From Microcoleus sp. FACHB-61 (GTDB taxonomy: Bacteria; Cyanobacteriota; Cyanobacteriia; Cyanobacteriales; Microcoleaceae), in NCBI GenBank assembly GCA_014695295.1, contig JACJNY010000044.1:1-64000 (forward strand): a stretch of 64,000 nucleotides of DNA, given 5' to 3'. Below the pieces are notes generated by a model that searched no databases, was not told the origin of the DNA, and worked only from the letters and a program-made list of their open reading frames with translations. Of the stretch, positions 33,432-44,666 are shown in pieces. The position numbers and the translations under genes were made by a program. Every line of letters starts with the position of its first letter. Position 1 is the first letter of the stretch.

Positions 33432-34388
33432 ATGACATCTAGTTCATCCAAGATTCCGGTTTCAGTTCTCATTCCGGCAAAAGACGAAGAACTTAATCTA
33501 CCTGCGTGTCTGGCCAGCATTGCCAGGGCGGATGAAGTTTTCATGGTTGATTCCCAAAGCAGCGATCGCACGGTGGAAATTGCCATCAGCACCGGCGCAA
33601 AAGTAGTGCAATTCTACTTCGACAACCGCTGGCCGAAAAAGAAAAATTGGTCATTGGACAACCTGCCCTTTCGCAACGAATGGGTATTAATTGTCGATTG
33701 CGACGAGCGCATTCCGCCGGAACTTTGGGACGAAATCGCGCGGGCGATCGAAGACCCCAATTTTGACGGCTACTACCTCAACCGCAAAGTCTTCTTTTTA
33801 GGCCAGTGGCTGCGTTACGGCGGTCGATATCCCGACTGGAATTTGCGTTTGTTCAAGCATCAAAAAGGCCGTTACGAAAATCTCGGCACTGAATCCGTCC
33901 CCAATACTGGCGACAACGAAGTTCACGAACACGTCATTTTAGCCGGTCAAGTCGGCTACTTAAAAACTGACATGATCCACGAGGATTACCGCGATTTATT
34001 TCACTGGATAGAACGGCACAACCGCTATTCAAATTGGGAAGCTCGCGTTTATTACAATATTATTGAAGGGCGCGACGACAGCGGCACTATTGGCGCTCAC
34101 CTATTTGGAGATGCCGTACAGCGGAAGCGATTTCTCAAAAAAGTTTGGGTGTGGCTGCCTTTTAAACCAATGCTCAGATTTATTTTATTTTACTTCATTC
34201 AGTTAGGCTTTTTGGATGGAAAAGCTGGCTATATTTATGCAAGGCTATTGAGTCAGTACGAGTATCAAATTAATGCAAAACTTTACGAGTTGCGTTGTTG
34301 TGGCGGTCAGTTGAATGTGGCTGAATCTCAGCCGCCTTTGTCGCCATCAGTAGTTATCAGTCAGGAGACAGAAGTTAAATTGCCTTAA
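33432..34388 (+). CDS. Family 2 glycosyltransferase (WaaE/KdtX-like)
   Basis: The 318-residue protein starts VSVLIPAKDEELNLPACLAS and has VDSQSSDRTVEIA, FDNRWPKKKNWSLDNLPF and VDCDERIPPELW, the hallmark order of WaaE/KdtX-type GT2 enzymes. VDCDER carries the metal-binding DxD-like pair. A hydrophobic segment near residues 245-265 (FILFYFIQLGFLDG) resembles the membrane contact of this group. It lies in the same direction as the preceding GT2 with about 100 bases between them, so the two may share a transcript. The acceptor is probably a cell-surface glycan. Confidence 0.9.
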   Translation: MTSSSSKIPVSVLIPAKDEELNLPACLASIARADEVFMVDSQSSDRTVEIAISTGAKVVQFYFDNRWPKKKNWSLDNLPFRNEWVLIVDCDERIPPELWDEIARAIEDPNFDGYYLNRKVFFLGQWLRYGGRYPDWNLRLFKHQKGRYENLGTESVPNTGDNEVHEHVILAGQVGYLKTDMIHEDYRDLFHWIERHNRYSNWEARVYYNIIEGRDDSGTIGAHLFGDAVQRKRFLKKVWVWLPFKPMLRFILFYFIQLGFLDGKAGYIYARLLSQYEYQINAKLYELRCCGGQLNVAESQPPLSPSVVISQETEVKLP

Positions 34389-34396
34389 TATTTTCG

Positions 34397-34433
34397 AGAA
34401 ATTGGGAATTGGGAATTGGGAATTGGGAATTAG
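34397..34433. repeat. AATTGGG tandem heptamer
   Basis: Four to five tandem copies of AATTGGG between the glycosyltransferase stop codon and the 3' end of the convergent CDF gene. Confidence 0.85.
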
Positions 34434-34475
34434 AAAGTAGGAAAGCCAGCCCCTACTGAGTGGCTGGAGGGATTT

Positions 34476-35273
34476 TCATTTAATAAGTTCTTCGAGGGAT
34501 GGAAAAAGTAATTTTTCGGCGCTCACTTTTTCGCAATCACAAGGCTGTTGAATGGCGGATATAGCTGATACTTTGCCTAGCAGCAATTGGATGCTTTCTA
34601 TTAGCAGCGGTAGAGTTAATAAAATTATTGATGCCGAGACTAGCAAGCTAATTAAGCCGTCAGCCCAATTCCAGTGCAGCCACGCGACGGCGATCGCAGC
34701 TAGAATTACTCCAACCGAGGAAAATATGTCGGCGACTGCGTGCAGAAAGGCGCTTTTGAGATTTAAGTCGCCGTGACAGCAGGAATGCAAGCAACAAGCA
34801 TTAATCGAGTTGATGCTTAAACCGACAATGGCGGTAATTAACATCGGGAGTCCTTCTACTTCGGGGGTTGGGGATAGCAAACGGGCGATCGACTCGGCGG
34901 CAATCCAAAGGGCGATCGCTACTAAACTGATACTATTAATTAAAGCAGCAATGATTTCTCCTCGTTCAGGGATTGGCGATTGTGCGATCGTACAATCTAC
35001 GGATTTACTTTTGCCTTTGACTGAGGAGTACCAAGTGGCTGTCAAAGTTATTGCTAAAGCTGCTACATCTGAAAAAACGTGACCCGCATCTGCTAATAGG
35101 GACAAACTATGAGAATTAAGTGCAGCGATTAACTCTGCTACAAAAAAGCTGCTAAGCAGTACCAATGCTGTCTGTAAAAGCTGCACTTTGGCAATTCTGG
35201 GATTTGTATTCTCGCATTGTGCGAGTTCCTTGGCGTTTTGAGAGTCAAAATTGTCCCTAACTGGAAATGTCAT
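34476..35273 (-). CDS. Cation diffusion facilitator-like transporter
   Basis: This 265-residue protein has about six membrane helices with the CDF signature: LLADAGHVFSDVAALA in TM2 (His-xxx-Asp metal site) and FLHAVADIFSSVGVIL in TM5. It lacks the usual soluble C-terminal dimerisation domain and ends soon after TM6 with a short tail containing CDCEK. The loop before TM5 has CCLHSCCHGD, an unusual cluster of Cys and His that may capture the metal. Zinc or a similar divalent ion is the likely substrate, exported in exchange for protons. Confidence 0.85.
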   Translation of the reverse strand: MTFPVRDNFDSQNAKELAQCENTNPRIAKVQLLQTALVLLSSFFVAELIAALNSHSLSLLADAGHVFSDVAALAITLTATWYSSVKGKSKSVDCTIAQSPIPERGEIIAALINSISLVAIALWIAAESIARLLSPTPEVEGLPMLITAIVGLSINSINACCLHSCCHGDLNLKSAFLHAVADIFSSVGVILAAIAVAWLHWNWADGLISLLVSASIILLTLPLLIESIQLLLGKVSAISAIQQPCDCEKVSAEKLLFPSLEELIK

Positions 35274-35317
35274 GCAGCAGTCCTTAAAGCTAAACTCGAT
35301 TTTAAATTAAACATTAG

Positions 35318-35995
35318 ATGACTTATTATACGCCAACTCCCGACCCGGAACCGCAAAATCAGATCGCAAATTCCCCAAATCCTGAAATAAACGATCGTCC
35401 AATTAGCGACAACCAGGCAAATATTTTAACAGGCGAATCTTTGGTTGATTTGCGGCTGTACAACCAATCAAATTTCGATCGGGGAAGGCCCGGTTGGCTA
35501 ATTTTGGTTTGGTGGTTGGTGCAGGCGATCGCATTTCCCCTCACTCCACACCCTTTTAACGGCATCAGAAGCGGGTTGTTGCGGTTATTTGGAGCGAAAA
35601 TAGGTTGTGGTGTGATTATCCGCCCTACGGCTCGTTTTACCTATCCTTGGAAAATTGAAATCGGAGACTACAGTTGGATCGGAGATGATGTTGTATTGTA
35701 CAGTCTCGATCGAATTGCGATCGGCAAACACTGCGTCATTTCTCAAAAAAGTTACCTCTGCACCGGCACTCACGACCCCCAAGACCCCGCCTTTGGCTTA
35801 ATAACAGCATCTGTGATCGTTAATAACGGCGTTTGGATTGCCGCCGACTGCTTCATTGGCCCTGGTGTCGAAATCGGTGCAAATGCCTTAATTGGAGCTC
35901 GCAGCAGCGTCTTTAAAAATATGCCTGCTGGCTTTGTTTGTACGGGTAGTCCCTGTCGTCCGCGCGATCGGCGAGAAATTAACAAAAGTTTGTAG
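35318..35995 (+). CDS. hpsU: HpsU-like left-handed beta-helix acetyltransferase
   Basis: The 225-residue protein has a disordered N-terminus (about 45 residues), a hydrophobic patch (WLILVWWLVQAIAF) and a left-handed beta-helix with hexapeptide turns: IGCGVIIRPTARFTYP, IEIGDYSWIGDDVVLYS, IAIGKHCVISQ, VWIAADCFIGPGVEIGANALIG. The catalytic His is likely in CTGTHDPQD. This is the WcaF/HpsU-type pattern, and HpsU is the name used for cyanobacterial hormogonium polysaccharide acetyltransferases. I assign the symbol from pattern recall, not a search. It fits the adjacent glycosyltransferases. Confidence 0.8.
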   Translation: MTYYTPTPDPEPQNQIANSPNPEINDRPISDNQANILTGESLVDLRLYNQSNFDRGRPGWLILVWWLVQAIAFPLTPHPFNGIRSGLLRLFGAKIGCGVIIRPTARFTYPWKIEIGDYSWIGDDVVLYSLDRIAIGKHCVISQKSYLCTGTHDPQDPAFGLITASVIVNNGVWIAADCFIGPGVEIGANALIGARSSVFKNMPAGFVCTGSPCRPRDRREINKSL

Positions 35996-36346
35996 TATGG
36001 ACTTCAATCTTGTCAAAAGTTCGTAGTAAGGACTTAAATTTTTTCTTTTCCAACTGTGAAAACGCGAGTTAAACAAATTTTAAGCCCAAATAGAGCATCG
36101 AACTCGCTTTATATGCAGCTTGGGCGTCATGTTTTATCCTTACCAGCGAACAAATCTATAAGATATATAGCAACCGCCAAGGTTATTAGGACGTTTACGT
36201 TGGGAGTAAGTTGTTACTATCCCTTCAGTCGTTGCTTTATCGGTGACAGCATTAGTCACTAAATAATCAACTTCTGTCTGGAACGAAAAAGTCGGATCAT
36301 TCATAACGATAGCTATTGATAACCAAAGAGACATTGCGCCGGGAAA
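35996..36346. other. Intergenic region with a possible short gene remnant
   Basis: AGTTTGTAGTATGGACTT and AGTTCGTAGTAAGGACTT are tandem dispersed repeats (35985-36035). On the minus strand, 36190-36300 reads MNDPTFSFQTEVDYLVTNAV and continues in frame for about 20 residues, which looks coding, but the rest is generic sequence. I treat it as a possible remnant, not a gene. Confidence 0.4.
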
Positions 36347-37675
36347 CTAAGCAGCTTGACAAGCTTGTGCCCGAATAGGAATTTCAATGACAAATTCTAT
36401 GCCTCTTCCTGATACAGGCTGGCAGTATAATCTTCCCCCATGCTTTTCAACGATAATTTGGTAACTGATAGATAACCCCAACCCAGTTCCTTTACCGATA
36501 GGTTTGGTGGTAAAAAAAGGATCGAATAGCTTGGGTTCTATGGTTTCGCAAACTCCTCGACCGTTGTCACTAATATAAATTGCCACCCAATTATCGTCAA
36601 TTACTTTTGTACAAATCCGGATGCGGTTCGGGTGTTGTTTGATTTCTGCAAAGGAACGCTGCTGATTAGATTCATCCAAAGCATCAATGGCATTAGAAAT
36701 AATATTCATGAACACTTGATTGAGTTGTCCGGCATGGCATTCTACTTGTGGAAGCAGACCGTAGTCTTTTATTATTGTAATCTCAGGATGCTCGGGTTTT
36801 GCTTTTAAACGATGATGCAGGATGGTGAGTGTACTATCAATTCCTTCATGGATATTTACTGCTTTCACCTCTGCCTCATCCACGCGAGAAAAAATTCGCA
36901 TAGACTTGACAATCTCCTGGATGCGGTGCGTTCCTAAATTGATTGAGTTAAGAACTTTTATAAAATCTTCCTCCATAAATTCCAGTTCTATTTCATCCAT
37001 TGCTGCTTGAATCCGAGGGGTGGGATTTACATAATCTTCTTGATAGAGGTGTATAATTTTTAGTAAATTATGAGCGTATTCTTGGGCATAACCCAGATTG
37101 CCCGAGATAAAATTTATCGGGTTATTAATTTCATGAGCAATCCCAGCAGCCATTTGCCCTAAGCCGGACATTTTCTCGCTTTGGATTAACTTAATTTGCA
37201 TTAATTGCAAATCATCATAGGCTCGGCTTACTTCTCGAACTTTTTGCTCCAATAACGTATTTTTTTCCTCTAATTTCTCAGCTAGAACATGAAGCTTTAA
37301 ATGCAGCTTGACGCGAGCTAATACTTCCTCCTGTTGGAAGGGTTTGGTAATATAATCTACAGCCCCTAGCTGAAAACCTTCAACTTTATTAGCGGTATCT
37401 GAGAGAGCCGTCATAAATATAATGGGAATCTGTTTAGTTTCTGGATTAGCCTGTAATCGACGACAGGTTTCAAATCCATCAATCTCTGGCATCATGACAT
37501 CTAGCAAAATTAAATCTGGTAGAGCATATTTGACTCGCTCTAGTGCCATCTTTCCAGATTTCGCAACCCGAACTTCAAATCCTTCCTGACTTAAGGCATC
37601 AGATAAAACACCCAAGTTGGCGGAATTGTCATCAACTATAAGAATTGTACCATTTGGTTGAATTTCTAAATTCAT
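36347..37675 (-). CDS. Receiver-histidine kinase, second gene of a signalling operon
   Basis: This 442-residue cytosolic protein has an N-terminal receiver (residues about 12-128, phospho-acceptor Asp in LILLDVMMPE, conserved Lys in YITKPF). A coiled-coil linker (AEKLEEKNTLLEQKVREV) is followed by a histidine kinase with H-box GIAHEINNPINF, N-box NIISNAIDAL, G1 DNGRGV and G2 GKGTGLGLSIS. The REC-first layout is common in cyanobacteria for kinases that act after a partner phosphorylates them. It starts five bases after the stop of the giant PAS kinase gene, so the two are certainly co-transcribed and probably form one phosphorelay. Confidence 0.92.
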   Translation of the reverse strand: MNLEIQPNGTILIVDDNSANLGVLSDALSQEGFEVRVAKSGKMALERVKYALPDLILLDVMMPEIDGFETCRRLQANPETKQIPIIFMTALSDTANKVEGFQLGAVDYITKPFQQEEVLARVKLHLKLHVLAEKLEEKNTLLEQKVREVSRAYDDLQLMQIKLIQSEKMSGLGQMAAGIAHEINNPINFISGNLGYAQEYAHNLLKIIHLYQEDYVNPTPRIQAAMDEIELEFMEEDFIKVLNSINLGTHRIQEIVKSMRIFSRVDEAEVKAVNIHEGIDSTLTILHHRLKAKPEHPEITIIKDYGLLPQVECHAGQLNQVFMNIISNAIDALDESNQQRSFAEIKQHPNRIRICTKVIDDNWVAIYISDNGRGVCETIEPKLFDPFFTTKPIGKGTGLGLSISYQIIVEKHGGRLYCQPVSGRGIEFVIEIPIRAQACQAA

Positions 37676-37680
37676 AAACC

Positions 37681-40600
37681 TTATTTGTAGGATTGAATAA
37701 AGGTTAAAATCTCTTCGTCTTGAAAGTCCTTTGCCATCTGATGCAATCTTTGAGCAAAGGGAATGTATTTGGGATCGATTTCTTCAAGTAATACCGCCTG
37801 CTTAACTATTTCTAGGAAGTTTCCTTTCATGACCAGCTCGTATAGTATTTCCATTTCCCTAGCAGGCGGGGCAATTAGCTCATTCGTGTCTGAGCCGATC
37901 GCGACTGGAGCTTCATTAGCTTCGTAAAGCCATTCTAAATCAAGATACTGTTGCAATTTTTGTAGGAGTTCCGTTGCCTGAATAGGTTTGGGAATAAAGG
38001 TGTTACCTCCTGCTTCTAAACTTCTGTATTGATCGGTTTCAAATACGCTGGCCGAAGAGACAATAATCACGGTGTCTTTGAAATTTTCCGATTCTCGAAC
38101 CCGCTTAATCACCTCGAAGCCATCTAGTTCGGGCATTAATAGGTCGGTAACAATTAAATCTGGCTGCACCTCTAGAATTTTTTCCCAGCCTTCCTGCCCA
38201 TCGTTCGCTTCAAACACCTCAAAGCCGATCGGACTGAGCAAATTGTTAATTACCGAACGGTTAGCCCATTTGTCATCAATAACCACAATCTTAGGTTGGC
38301 GGTCTTTGATGCCGATAATCTGCCCGTGATGGTCGATTTGAGAGGTCTTTACCCATTCATCGGCTTGAGGCAGACTAACATCAAACCAGAAAATACTACC
38401 AACATTCATCTCACTTTGAACCTGGATGCTACTGCCCATTAGTTCTACAATCCTTTGACTAATTGCCAATCCCAGCCCGGTGCCCTCCGTCTGCCGTTTG
38501 CGATCTCCAACCTGCTCGAAGGGCTGAAAGATAGCTTGGAGTTGCTCTTGGGGAATGCCGGTACCTGTATCGCGTACTTCAAAGCGAATTTTTTCTTCTG
38601 TTGCAAAACTGACTATAAAAGTAACACTGCCCTCATCCGTAAATTTAATAGCGTTGCTCAAAAGATTAAATAACACTTGTCGCAAGCGTTTTTCATCCGC
38701 ACGAATACCGATCGGGAGTTCGGGGCTTGATGGAAAATGGAACTGAATTCCCTTAATTTCAGCTCGGATGCGACACATTTCTGCTACACCTTGCAGGAAC
38801 GCCGGGAAATGAAAATCTGTGGGCATGAGTTCCACTTTCTGCGCTTCAATCTTCGACAAATCGAGAATATCATTGATTAAGGTTAGTAAATGCGAACCGC
38901 ACTGATAAATAACATCAATGCGCGATCGCTCTTCTTCATTCAAGGCTTTGGAACGCTGAAGAATCTGCGCGTAGCCCATAATGCCATTAAGCGGAGTTCG
39001 CAACTCGTGGCTCATGTTGGCAAGGAATTCACTTTTGGCCCGACTAGCTGCTTCTGCAGCTTCCCTGGCTTTTGCCTGTACGATTTCTGTTTGTTTGCGA
39101 TCGTGGATATCGGTGCAAGTGCCAACCCACTCCCGGAGGCTGCCATCTTCATTTAGAATTGGCACCCCTCTAGCTTGAAAATAACGATAGTTTCCATCCG
39201 CTCCCCGGAGTCGATATTCTATGTCATACACGCTGTTCGTTTGCGCTGCTTCCATCCACACCTGAATTGTTCGTTCGAGATCGTCCGGGTGAATTGCCTC
39301 TAACCAGCCAGAACCAACGACCTCAGCTTCGGTTTGTCCGGTGTAAGCTCTCAGACTCGGTTGATCTGGGGATCTTCCTTCAGCATCCGCTGTCCAGACA
39401 ATTTGGGACGTAGCAGCGATTAGCGATCGATAGCGTTCTTCGCTTTGTTTGATCGCATCTTCGGCTTGTTTGCGATCGTGGATATCGGTGCAAGTGCCAA
39501 CCCACTCCCGGATGCTGCCATCTTCATTCAGAATTGGCACCCCTCTAGCTTGAAAATAACGATAGTTTCCGTCTGAAGAGCGGAGTGGATATTCTATCTC
39601 AAACAGGCTTTTCGTTTGCACTGCTTCCATCCACACCTGAATTGTTCGTTCGCGATCGTCCGGGTGAATTGCATCTAACCAGCCAAAACCAACCACCTCA
39701 GCCTCGGTTTGTCCGGTGTAAGCTCTCATACTCGGTGTATCCTGGCATCTTCCTTCAGCATCCGTTGTCCAGACAATTTGGGACGTAGCAGCGATTAGCG
39801 ATCGATAGCGTTCTTCGCTTTGTTTGATAGCATCTTCGGCTTGTTTGCGATCGTGGATATCGGTGCAAGTGCCGACCCACTCCCGGATGCTGCCATCTTC
39901 ATTCAGAATTGGTACCCCTCTAGCTTGAAAATAACGATAGTTTCCATCCGCTCCCCGGATTCGATATTCTATGTCATACAGGCTTCTCGTTTTCACTGCT
40001 TCCATCCAGACCTGATTCGTTCGTTCGCAATCGTCCGGGTGAATTGCATCTAACCAGCGCAAACCAATTACCTCAGCTTCCGTTTGTCCGGTGTAAGCTC
40101 TCCAACTCGGTAGATCCGGGCATCTTCCTTCAGCATCCGCTGTCCAGGCAATTTGGGATGTGGCAACTATTAGCGATCTATAGCGTTCTTCGCTTTGTTT
40201 GATAGCATCTTCGGCTTGTTTGCGATCGTGGATATCGGTGCAAGTGCCAACCCACTCCCGGAGGCTGCCATCTTCATTTAGAATTGGCACCCCTCTAGCT
40301 TGAAAATAACGATAGTTTCCATCCGCTCCCCGGAGTCGATATTCTATGTCATACAGGCTGTTCGTTTGCGCTGCTTCCATCCACACCTGATTCGTTCGCT
40401 CGATATCGTCCGGGTGAATTGCATCTAACCAGCCCAAACCAATTACCTCAGCTTCGGTTTGTCCGGTGTAAGCTCTCAGACTCGGTATATCTGGGTTTCT
40501 TCCTTCACCATCCGCTGTCCAGACAATTTGGGACGTAGCAGCGATTAGCGAACGATAGCGTTCTTCGCTTTGTTTTAGAGCATCTTCGGCTTGTTTGCGA

Positions 40601-43600
40601 TCGTGGATATCGCTACAAGTGCCAATCCATTCCTGGAGGCTGCCATCTTCATCAAGAATTGGTACGCCTCTAAGTTGAAAATAACGATAGTTTCCATCCG
40701 CTCCCCGGATTCGATATTGTACGTCATACAGGGTTTTCGTTTGCACTGCTTCCATCCACACCTGAGTCGTTCGTTCGCGATCGTCCGGGTGAATTGCATC
40801 TAACCAGCCAAAACCATCAGCCATCTCAGCTTCGGTTTGTCCGGTGTAAGCTCTCCAACCCGGTTGATCCACGCATCTTCCTTCAGCATCCGCTGTCCAG
40901 ACAAGTTGGGACGTAGCAGCGATTAGCGAACGATAGCGTCCTTCGCTTTGTTTGATAGCATCTTCGGCTTGTTTGCGATCGCTAATGTCATTATTAATTT
41001 CGAGTTGGGCACAAGGCTTTCCTTCCCCGTCGCGCTGTAATGTCCAGCGACTTGCCACAATAATATGCCGACCATCACTGGTGGTGTGCTGCAGTTCTCC
41101 TTCCCAACTTGCCTGCTGAAAAAACTCTGCCGTTACGGTTTCTAACGGTTGAGGGAAGACGGTTTCTAAGAATGTGTGAATGTACTGCCCGAATACTTCC
41201 GCTTTTGTCCAACCATAGAGCTTTTCTGCACCTTGGTTCCAGTAGATGATGCGGTCATCCATATCGCGAATAATGATACCATCGCTGGCTAAGTCCAGTA
41301 TTTCTAGGGTTTGACGGAGTGTTTGCTCGACTTTTTTGCGATCGCTAATATCTCGTGTTGTGGCGATGATGCCGAGGATATTGCCCTGATTATCCCGCCA
41401 AGGAGCCTTTGTAGTAAAAAAGGTCGTAGGGCTTTCATCATCAGAAGAAATATCTTCCTCGTAAGTCTCAGTGATTCCTGCTGCCATGATGTGGCGATCT
41501 TTTGCCATAAGTTCACGGGCACTGTCAGGCGACATTAATTCTAAATCATCTTTGCCGATGATTTCCTCAACTGGCTTGCCTAAGAAGTTTGCCAAATTGG
41601 AGTTAATGGCAACATAACGCCCTTCCCGGTCTTTAACGACAATGAAGTCGGGTGTACTTTCCAAAATAGAGTTTAGCAGTGCGTTGCGATCGCGCAGCTC
41701 AGCTTCGGCTTTTTTGCGATCGTTAATGTTTCGTGCTATGCCGATGATGCCGAGGATATTGCTGTGATTATCCCGCCAAGGAGCTTTTGTAGTGAAAAAA
41801 GTCGCGGTTTTTTTACCGTCAGAGACATCTTCCTCGTAAGTCTCACTGATGCCTGCTGCCATGACTTGACGATCTTTTGCCATAATTGCACAGGCACTGT
41901 CAGGCGGCAGTAATTCCAAATCATCTTTGCCGATGATTTCCTCAATTGGCTTGCCCATGAAGTTTGCCAAATTCGAGTTAAGGGCAACATGACGCCCTTC
42001 CCGATCTTTAACGAAAATGAAGTCGGGTGTACTTTCCAAAATAGAGTTTAGCAGTGCGTTGCGATCGCGCAGCGCAGCTTGCTGTTGGCGCAGAGCTTCT
42101 TCAGCTTGTTTGCGATCGGTAATATCTGTATTAGCCCCAACCCATTCTCGAATTGAACCATCCGCGTTCAGAATTGGTACACCACGACAACTCATGTAGC
42201 GATATTCCCCGTCATGACGGCGCCTACGAAATTCAACTTCATAGAGCGAGCCATTGGTCAAGGCAGCCGACCAGACGCTAGCAACATGAGCGCGATCGTC
42301 TGGATGGATAGCGTTGAGCCAACCCCAACCCTTGTATTCATCAAATGTTTGTCCCGTAAATGCACTGCAACCGGGTTGCTCGGTGACAAGTTCGCCGTTG
42401 GCATTGGTGTTCCAAATAATTTGAGCGCTAGCTTCAACCAGAGAACGAAATCGTTCTTCGCTTTGTTTGAGGACATCTTCTGCGGTTTTGCGATCGCGAA
42501 TATCCCGTGTAATAGTGGCTATTCCTACGGGTTCATTAGTCTCTGGATGGTTGACCAGAAATAGGGTGCAATCTACCGCGATGGGTTGACCTGTGACGAA
42601 ATGTCTGAAGCGGAAATCACTCCGCCAACTTCCCTCTTTCATCACTGCAGGCAGAATAGACTGCTGTACCAAGCCCAAATCTTCTGGCATGAAGAAGTCG
42701 GTAATGTGTTTGGTTCGGGCTTCGTCCAAACTACTGAGTCCAACCAAATCCAGACCAGCCTGATTCACGAGTAGAGGGCGACCATCTGTTGAGGCAACGC
42801 CAATAAAGTCACTGCTGTTCTCGATCGTTGTAACAAGCAATTGCCGCTCTTCCTCAGCTTTTTTGCGATCGCGAATATCCCGCACAATAGTGGAGATAAA
42901 CTCGACTTCGCCCGCTTCGTTTTTGTGAACGATCAAAACCTGGGAGACTGGAACTTCTTGCCCATCGCGTGACAAAAACAGGATTTCACCAGCCCAGCTA
43001 CCCTCTCGTAAGGCGGTTGGAAAGGCTTCGTTGTGGAATTTTGCCCTTACCGAGGGAGCTAACACAGAATCTATACTAAACGAAGAGAGTGCTTCTTCTG
43101 GGGACATCCCCAGCAATTTCTGTCCGGCTTTGTTGATGTAGACGCTATGCCCAGTCGCATCCGCAACTCCTACTAAGTCGGAAGTTGCTTCCAAAATTGC
43201 CGTCAGTCGTGCCTGCTCTTTCTCTGCCCGCTTGCGATCGCTAATTTCAACCACAATCCCACCAACACCAAAAACCAGGCCATTTTCGTCCAGCAAAGGA
43301 TAGTAAGATGCTTGCCAGTAGCGGACGATACCTGGTTGTTTCGGCGTTTCACCCACTAATTCATAGTCGAGAATTGGCTTGCCTGTATCCAGAATGCCTT
43401 GCAGCATCGGTTCCAGAGTCGGAGCCAATTCTGGCAGCACTTCACGCACTGACCTACCAATATGGTCTGCCACACAAACGCCATTGGTTTCTGCCAAAAC
43501 TTCGTTAATTTGGACGTACCGGAGTTGGCGGTCAAAAATCAGCATTCCGGCGTTTGCACCTGCAAAAAAAGCGTCGAAGTGAGCCTGCCGCAATACCTGT

Positions 43601-43656
43601 GCTGTTGTGCTCTCTTGCTGTGGCGGTTGGGTTTTCTCTGGTGGGAATTTGCTCAT
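37681..43656 (-). CDS. Giant multi-PAS hybrid histidine kinase
   Basis: The 1991 residues form twelve PAS domains (about 20-1526), each ending with an ...DIxDRKxAE linker, then HisKA (H-box [10 protein letters not shown]), HATPase (N-box [10 protein letters not shown]1 DTGTGIP, G2 GTGLGLAIS) and a receiver (Asp in IVTDLLMPE). A C-terminal tail of about 90 residues with no known fold follows. PAS 5-6 are a duplicate pair. PAS 8-12 are nearly identical PAS_3/PAC-type units ([14 protein letters not shown]). No membrane helix or signal peptide was found, so it is cytosolic. No cofactor-binding Cys or His motif stands out, so the ligand is unknown. It heads a two-gene operon. Confidence 0.93.
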   Translation of the reverse strand: MSKFPPEKTQPPQQESTTAQVLRQAHFDAFFAGANAGMLIFDRQLRYVQINEVLAETNGVCVADHIGRSVREVLPELAPTLEPMLQGILDTGKPILDYELVGETPKQPGIVRYWQASYYPLLDENGLVFGVGGIVVEISDRKRAEKEQARLTAILEATSDLVGVADATGHSVYINKAGQKLLGMSPEEALSSFSIDSVLAPSVRAKFHNEAFPTALREGSWAGEILFLSRDGQEVPVSQVLIVHKNEAGEVEFISTIVRDIRDRKKAEEERQLLVTTIENSSDFIGVASTDGRPLLVNQAGLDLVGLSSLDEARTKHITDFFMPEDLGLVQQSILPAVMKEGSWRSDFRFRHFVTGQPIAVDCTLFLVNHPETNEPVGIATITRDIRDRKTAEDVLKQSEERFRSLVEASAQIIWNTNANGELVTEQPGCSAFTGQTFDEYKGWGWLNAIHPDDRAHVASVWSAALTNGSLYEVEFRRRRHDGEYRYMSCRGVPILNADGSIREWVGANTDITDRKQAEEALRQQQAALRDRNALLNSILESTPDFIFVKDREGRHVALNSNLANFMGKPIEEIIGKDDLELLPPDSACAIMAKDRQVMAAGISETYEEDVSDGKKTATFFTTKAPWRDNHSNILGIIGIARNINDRKKAEAELRDRNALLNSILESTPDFIVVKDREGRYVAINSNLANFLGKPVEEIIGKDDLELMSPDSARELMAKDRHIMAAGITETYEEDISSDDESPTTFFTTKAPWRDNQGNILGIIATTRDISDRKKVEQTLRQTLEILDLASDGIIIRDMDDRIIYWNQGAEKLYGWTKAEVFGQYIHTFLETVFPQPLETVTAEFFQQASWEGELQHTTSDGRHIIVASRWTLQRDGEGKPCAQLEINNDISDRKQAEDAIKQSEGRYRSLIAATSQLVWTADAEGRCVDQPGWRAYTGQTEAEMADGFGWLDAIHPDDRERTTQVWMEAVQTKTLYDVQYRIRGADGNYRYFQLRGVPILDEDGSLQEWIGTCSDIHDRKQAEDALKQSEERYRSLIAATSQIVWTADGEGRNPDIPSLRAYTGQTEAEVIGLGWLDAIHPDDIERTNQVWMEAAQTNSLYDIEYRLRGADGNYRYFQARGVPILNEDGSLREWVGTCTDIHDRKQAEDAIKQSEERYRSLIVATSQIAWTADAEGRCPDLPSWRAYTGQTEAEVIGLRWLDAIHPDDCERTNQVWMEAVKTRSLYDIEYRIRGADGNYRYFQARGVPILNEDGSIREWVGTCTDIHDRKQAEDAIKQSEERYRSLIAATSQIVWTTDAEGRCQDTPSMRAYTGQTEAEVVGFGWLDAIHPDDRERTIQVWMEAVQTKSLFEIEYPLRSSDGNYRYFQARGVPILNEDGSIREWVGTCTDIHDRKQAEDAIKQSEERYRSLIAATSQIVWTADAEGRSPDQPSLRAYTGQTEAEVVGSGWLEAIHPDDLERTIQVWMEAAQTNSVYDIEYRLRGADGNYRYFQARGVPILNEDGSLREWVGTCTDIHDRKQTEIVQAKAREAAEAASRAKSEFLANMSHELRTPLNGIMGYAQILQRSKALNEEERSRIDVIYQCGSHLLTLINDILDLSKIEAQKVELMPTDFHFPAFLQGVAEMCRIRAEIKGIQFHFPSSPELPIGIRADEKRLRQVLFNLLSNAIKFTDEGSVTFIVSFATEEKIRFEVRDTGTGIPQEQLQAIFQPFEQVGDRKRQTEGTGLGLAISQRIVELMGSSIQVQSEMNVGSIFWFDVSLPQADEWVKTSQIDHHGQIIGIKDRQPKIVVIDDKWANRSVINNLLSPIGFEVFEANDGQEGWEKILEVQPDLIVTDLLMPELDGFEVIKRVRESENFKDTVIIVSSASVFETDQYRSLEAGGNTFIPKPIQATELLQKLQQYLDLEWLYEANEAPVAIGSDTNELIAPPAREMEILYELVMKGNFLEIVKQAVLLEEIDPKYIPFAQRLHQMAKDFQDEEILTFIQSYK
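39079..40956 (-). repeat. Five tandem 375-bp PAS units
   Basis: Five head-to-tail copies of 375 bp (the first is 378 bp) encode PAS domains 8-12. The conserved linker sequence recurs at almost exactly this spacing, and the copies are very similar at DNA level, showing recent expansion or ongoing gene conversion. Confidence 0.93.
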
Positions 43657-44589
43657 GTTGGCTCGTGCATTTCAGATTTTATTCTACAACTTCTGTCGAA
43701 TTGGGCGATCGTAATGTTTTCGTTCCCTGCAATTTGGGTACTGAAGAAAAGGTTCAGTAGCGCGACCCTTAGGCTTTCAATCTGCGATCTATGTATCCCC
43801 TGCGACACTATTTTCCTTAATTATTCGGATCGATCGCGCTGAATTTCTATTGCTCATCAATTCTATCGGTAGAACATTGGTGACAACATAAGCTAGGGAA
43901 GCATTTGTCAATCAGTAATTCTGCTGATAATTTACTCAGATTTTGCGTGGAAAACTTAGATGTGGGCGATCGAGGAATCATGCCGATCGCCATATCTATG
44001 CCCGCCCCCAAATCGCGAATTTTTCACTCCTAAACAAGCAGTGTTTTCAGTAATTTTACTGATTGACAAATGCAACTAAGTCTTATTTTGTCAGCCATGT
44101 CGGTAGAATGTTAACTATTCTTGGAACGTTCTCAATTTTAGCTATTATATCCATGAAATTTTCAGTTAGATATTCTCAGATATAAACAGGACTGACGAAC
44201 TGGCACAGTGGTAGCAATATCTCTCGCACCCGTTAAAGTTATTGTAATACTTCGATATTTGAGTTGTCCATTTAAATAGTCATTGAAGAATCTCTGCTTA
44301 AGCTTATAATTGGACTTTTACAAAAAATCAGTTGCAAGTATGATAAAATCGAATAAAGTTAACTTTGACTAAAGTTAGTAGGGTTGGCTTTAATAATAGA
44401 TGATTCTGGTTTCTAGAAAAAGTGGCACACTAACCGCAGGAATGGGAAGACAATGTATCCGAGAAATTTGCAAAACTGATAACGGCGTAGTCTGAGTAAT
44501 CGCACATCTATGTAAGGGCTTCAGTTTTTTCTTACCCTGAAAACCCATCTAAAGTTCGTTGTAACGAGTTTAGTCCTTTATTTCTTCAC
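43657..44589. other. Long gene-free region
   Basis: I see no gene in about 930 bases. The right end holds a dispersed AAGGACTTTAG-type repeat (44560-44625) that reaches into the start of the next frame. The rest is A/T-rich and without recognisable structure, and presumably contains promoters for the kinase operon and possibly the channel gene. Confidence 0.5.
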
Positions 44590-44666
44590 TTGATACTAAG
44601 GACTTTAGCCCTTACTACCAAATGCTTAAAGTCTGATCCCAACAAAATATTATTTACCGAAACTAA

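Noticed and set aside
36056-36262. Short plus-strand frame after the acetyltransferase
   Set aside because: No ribosome site and no recognisable pattern; the opposite strand looks slightly more coding but is also too weak to call.
39079-40956. Regularly spaced repeats resembling a large array
   Set aside because: The period is 375 bp and in frame with a protein; these are PAS domains, not a CRISPR array.
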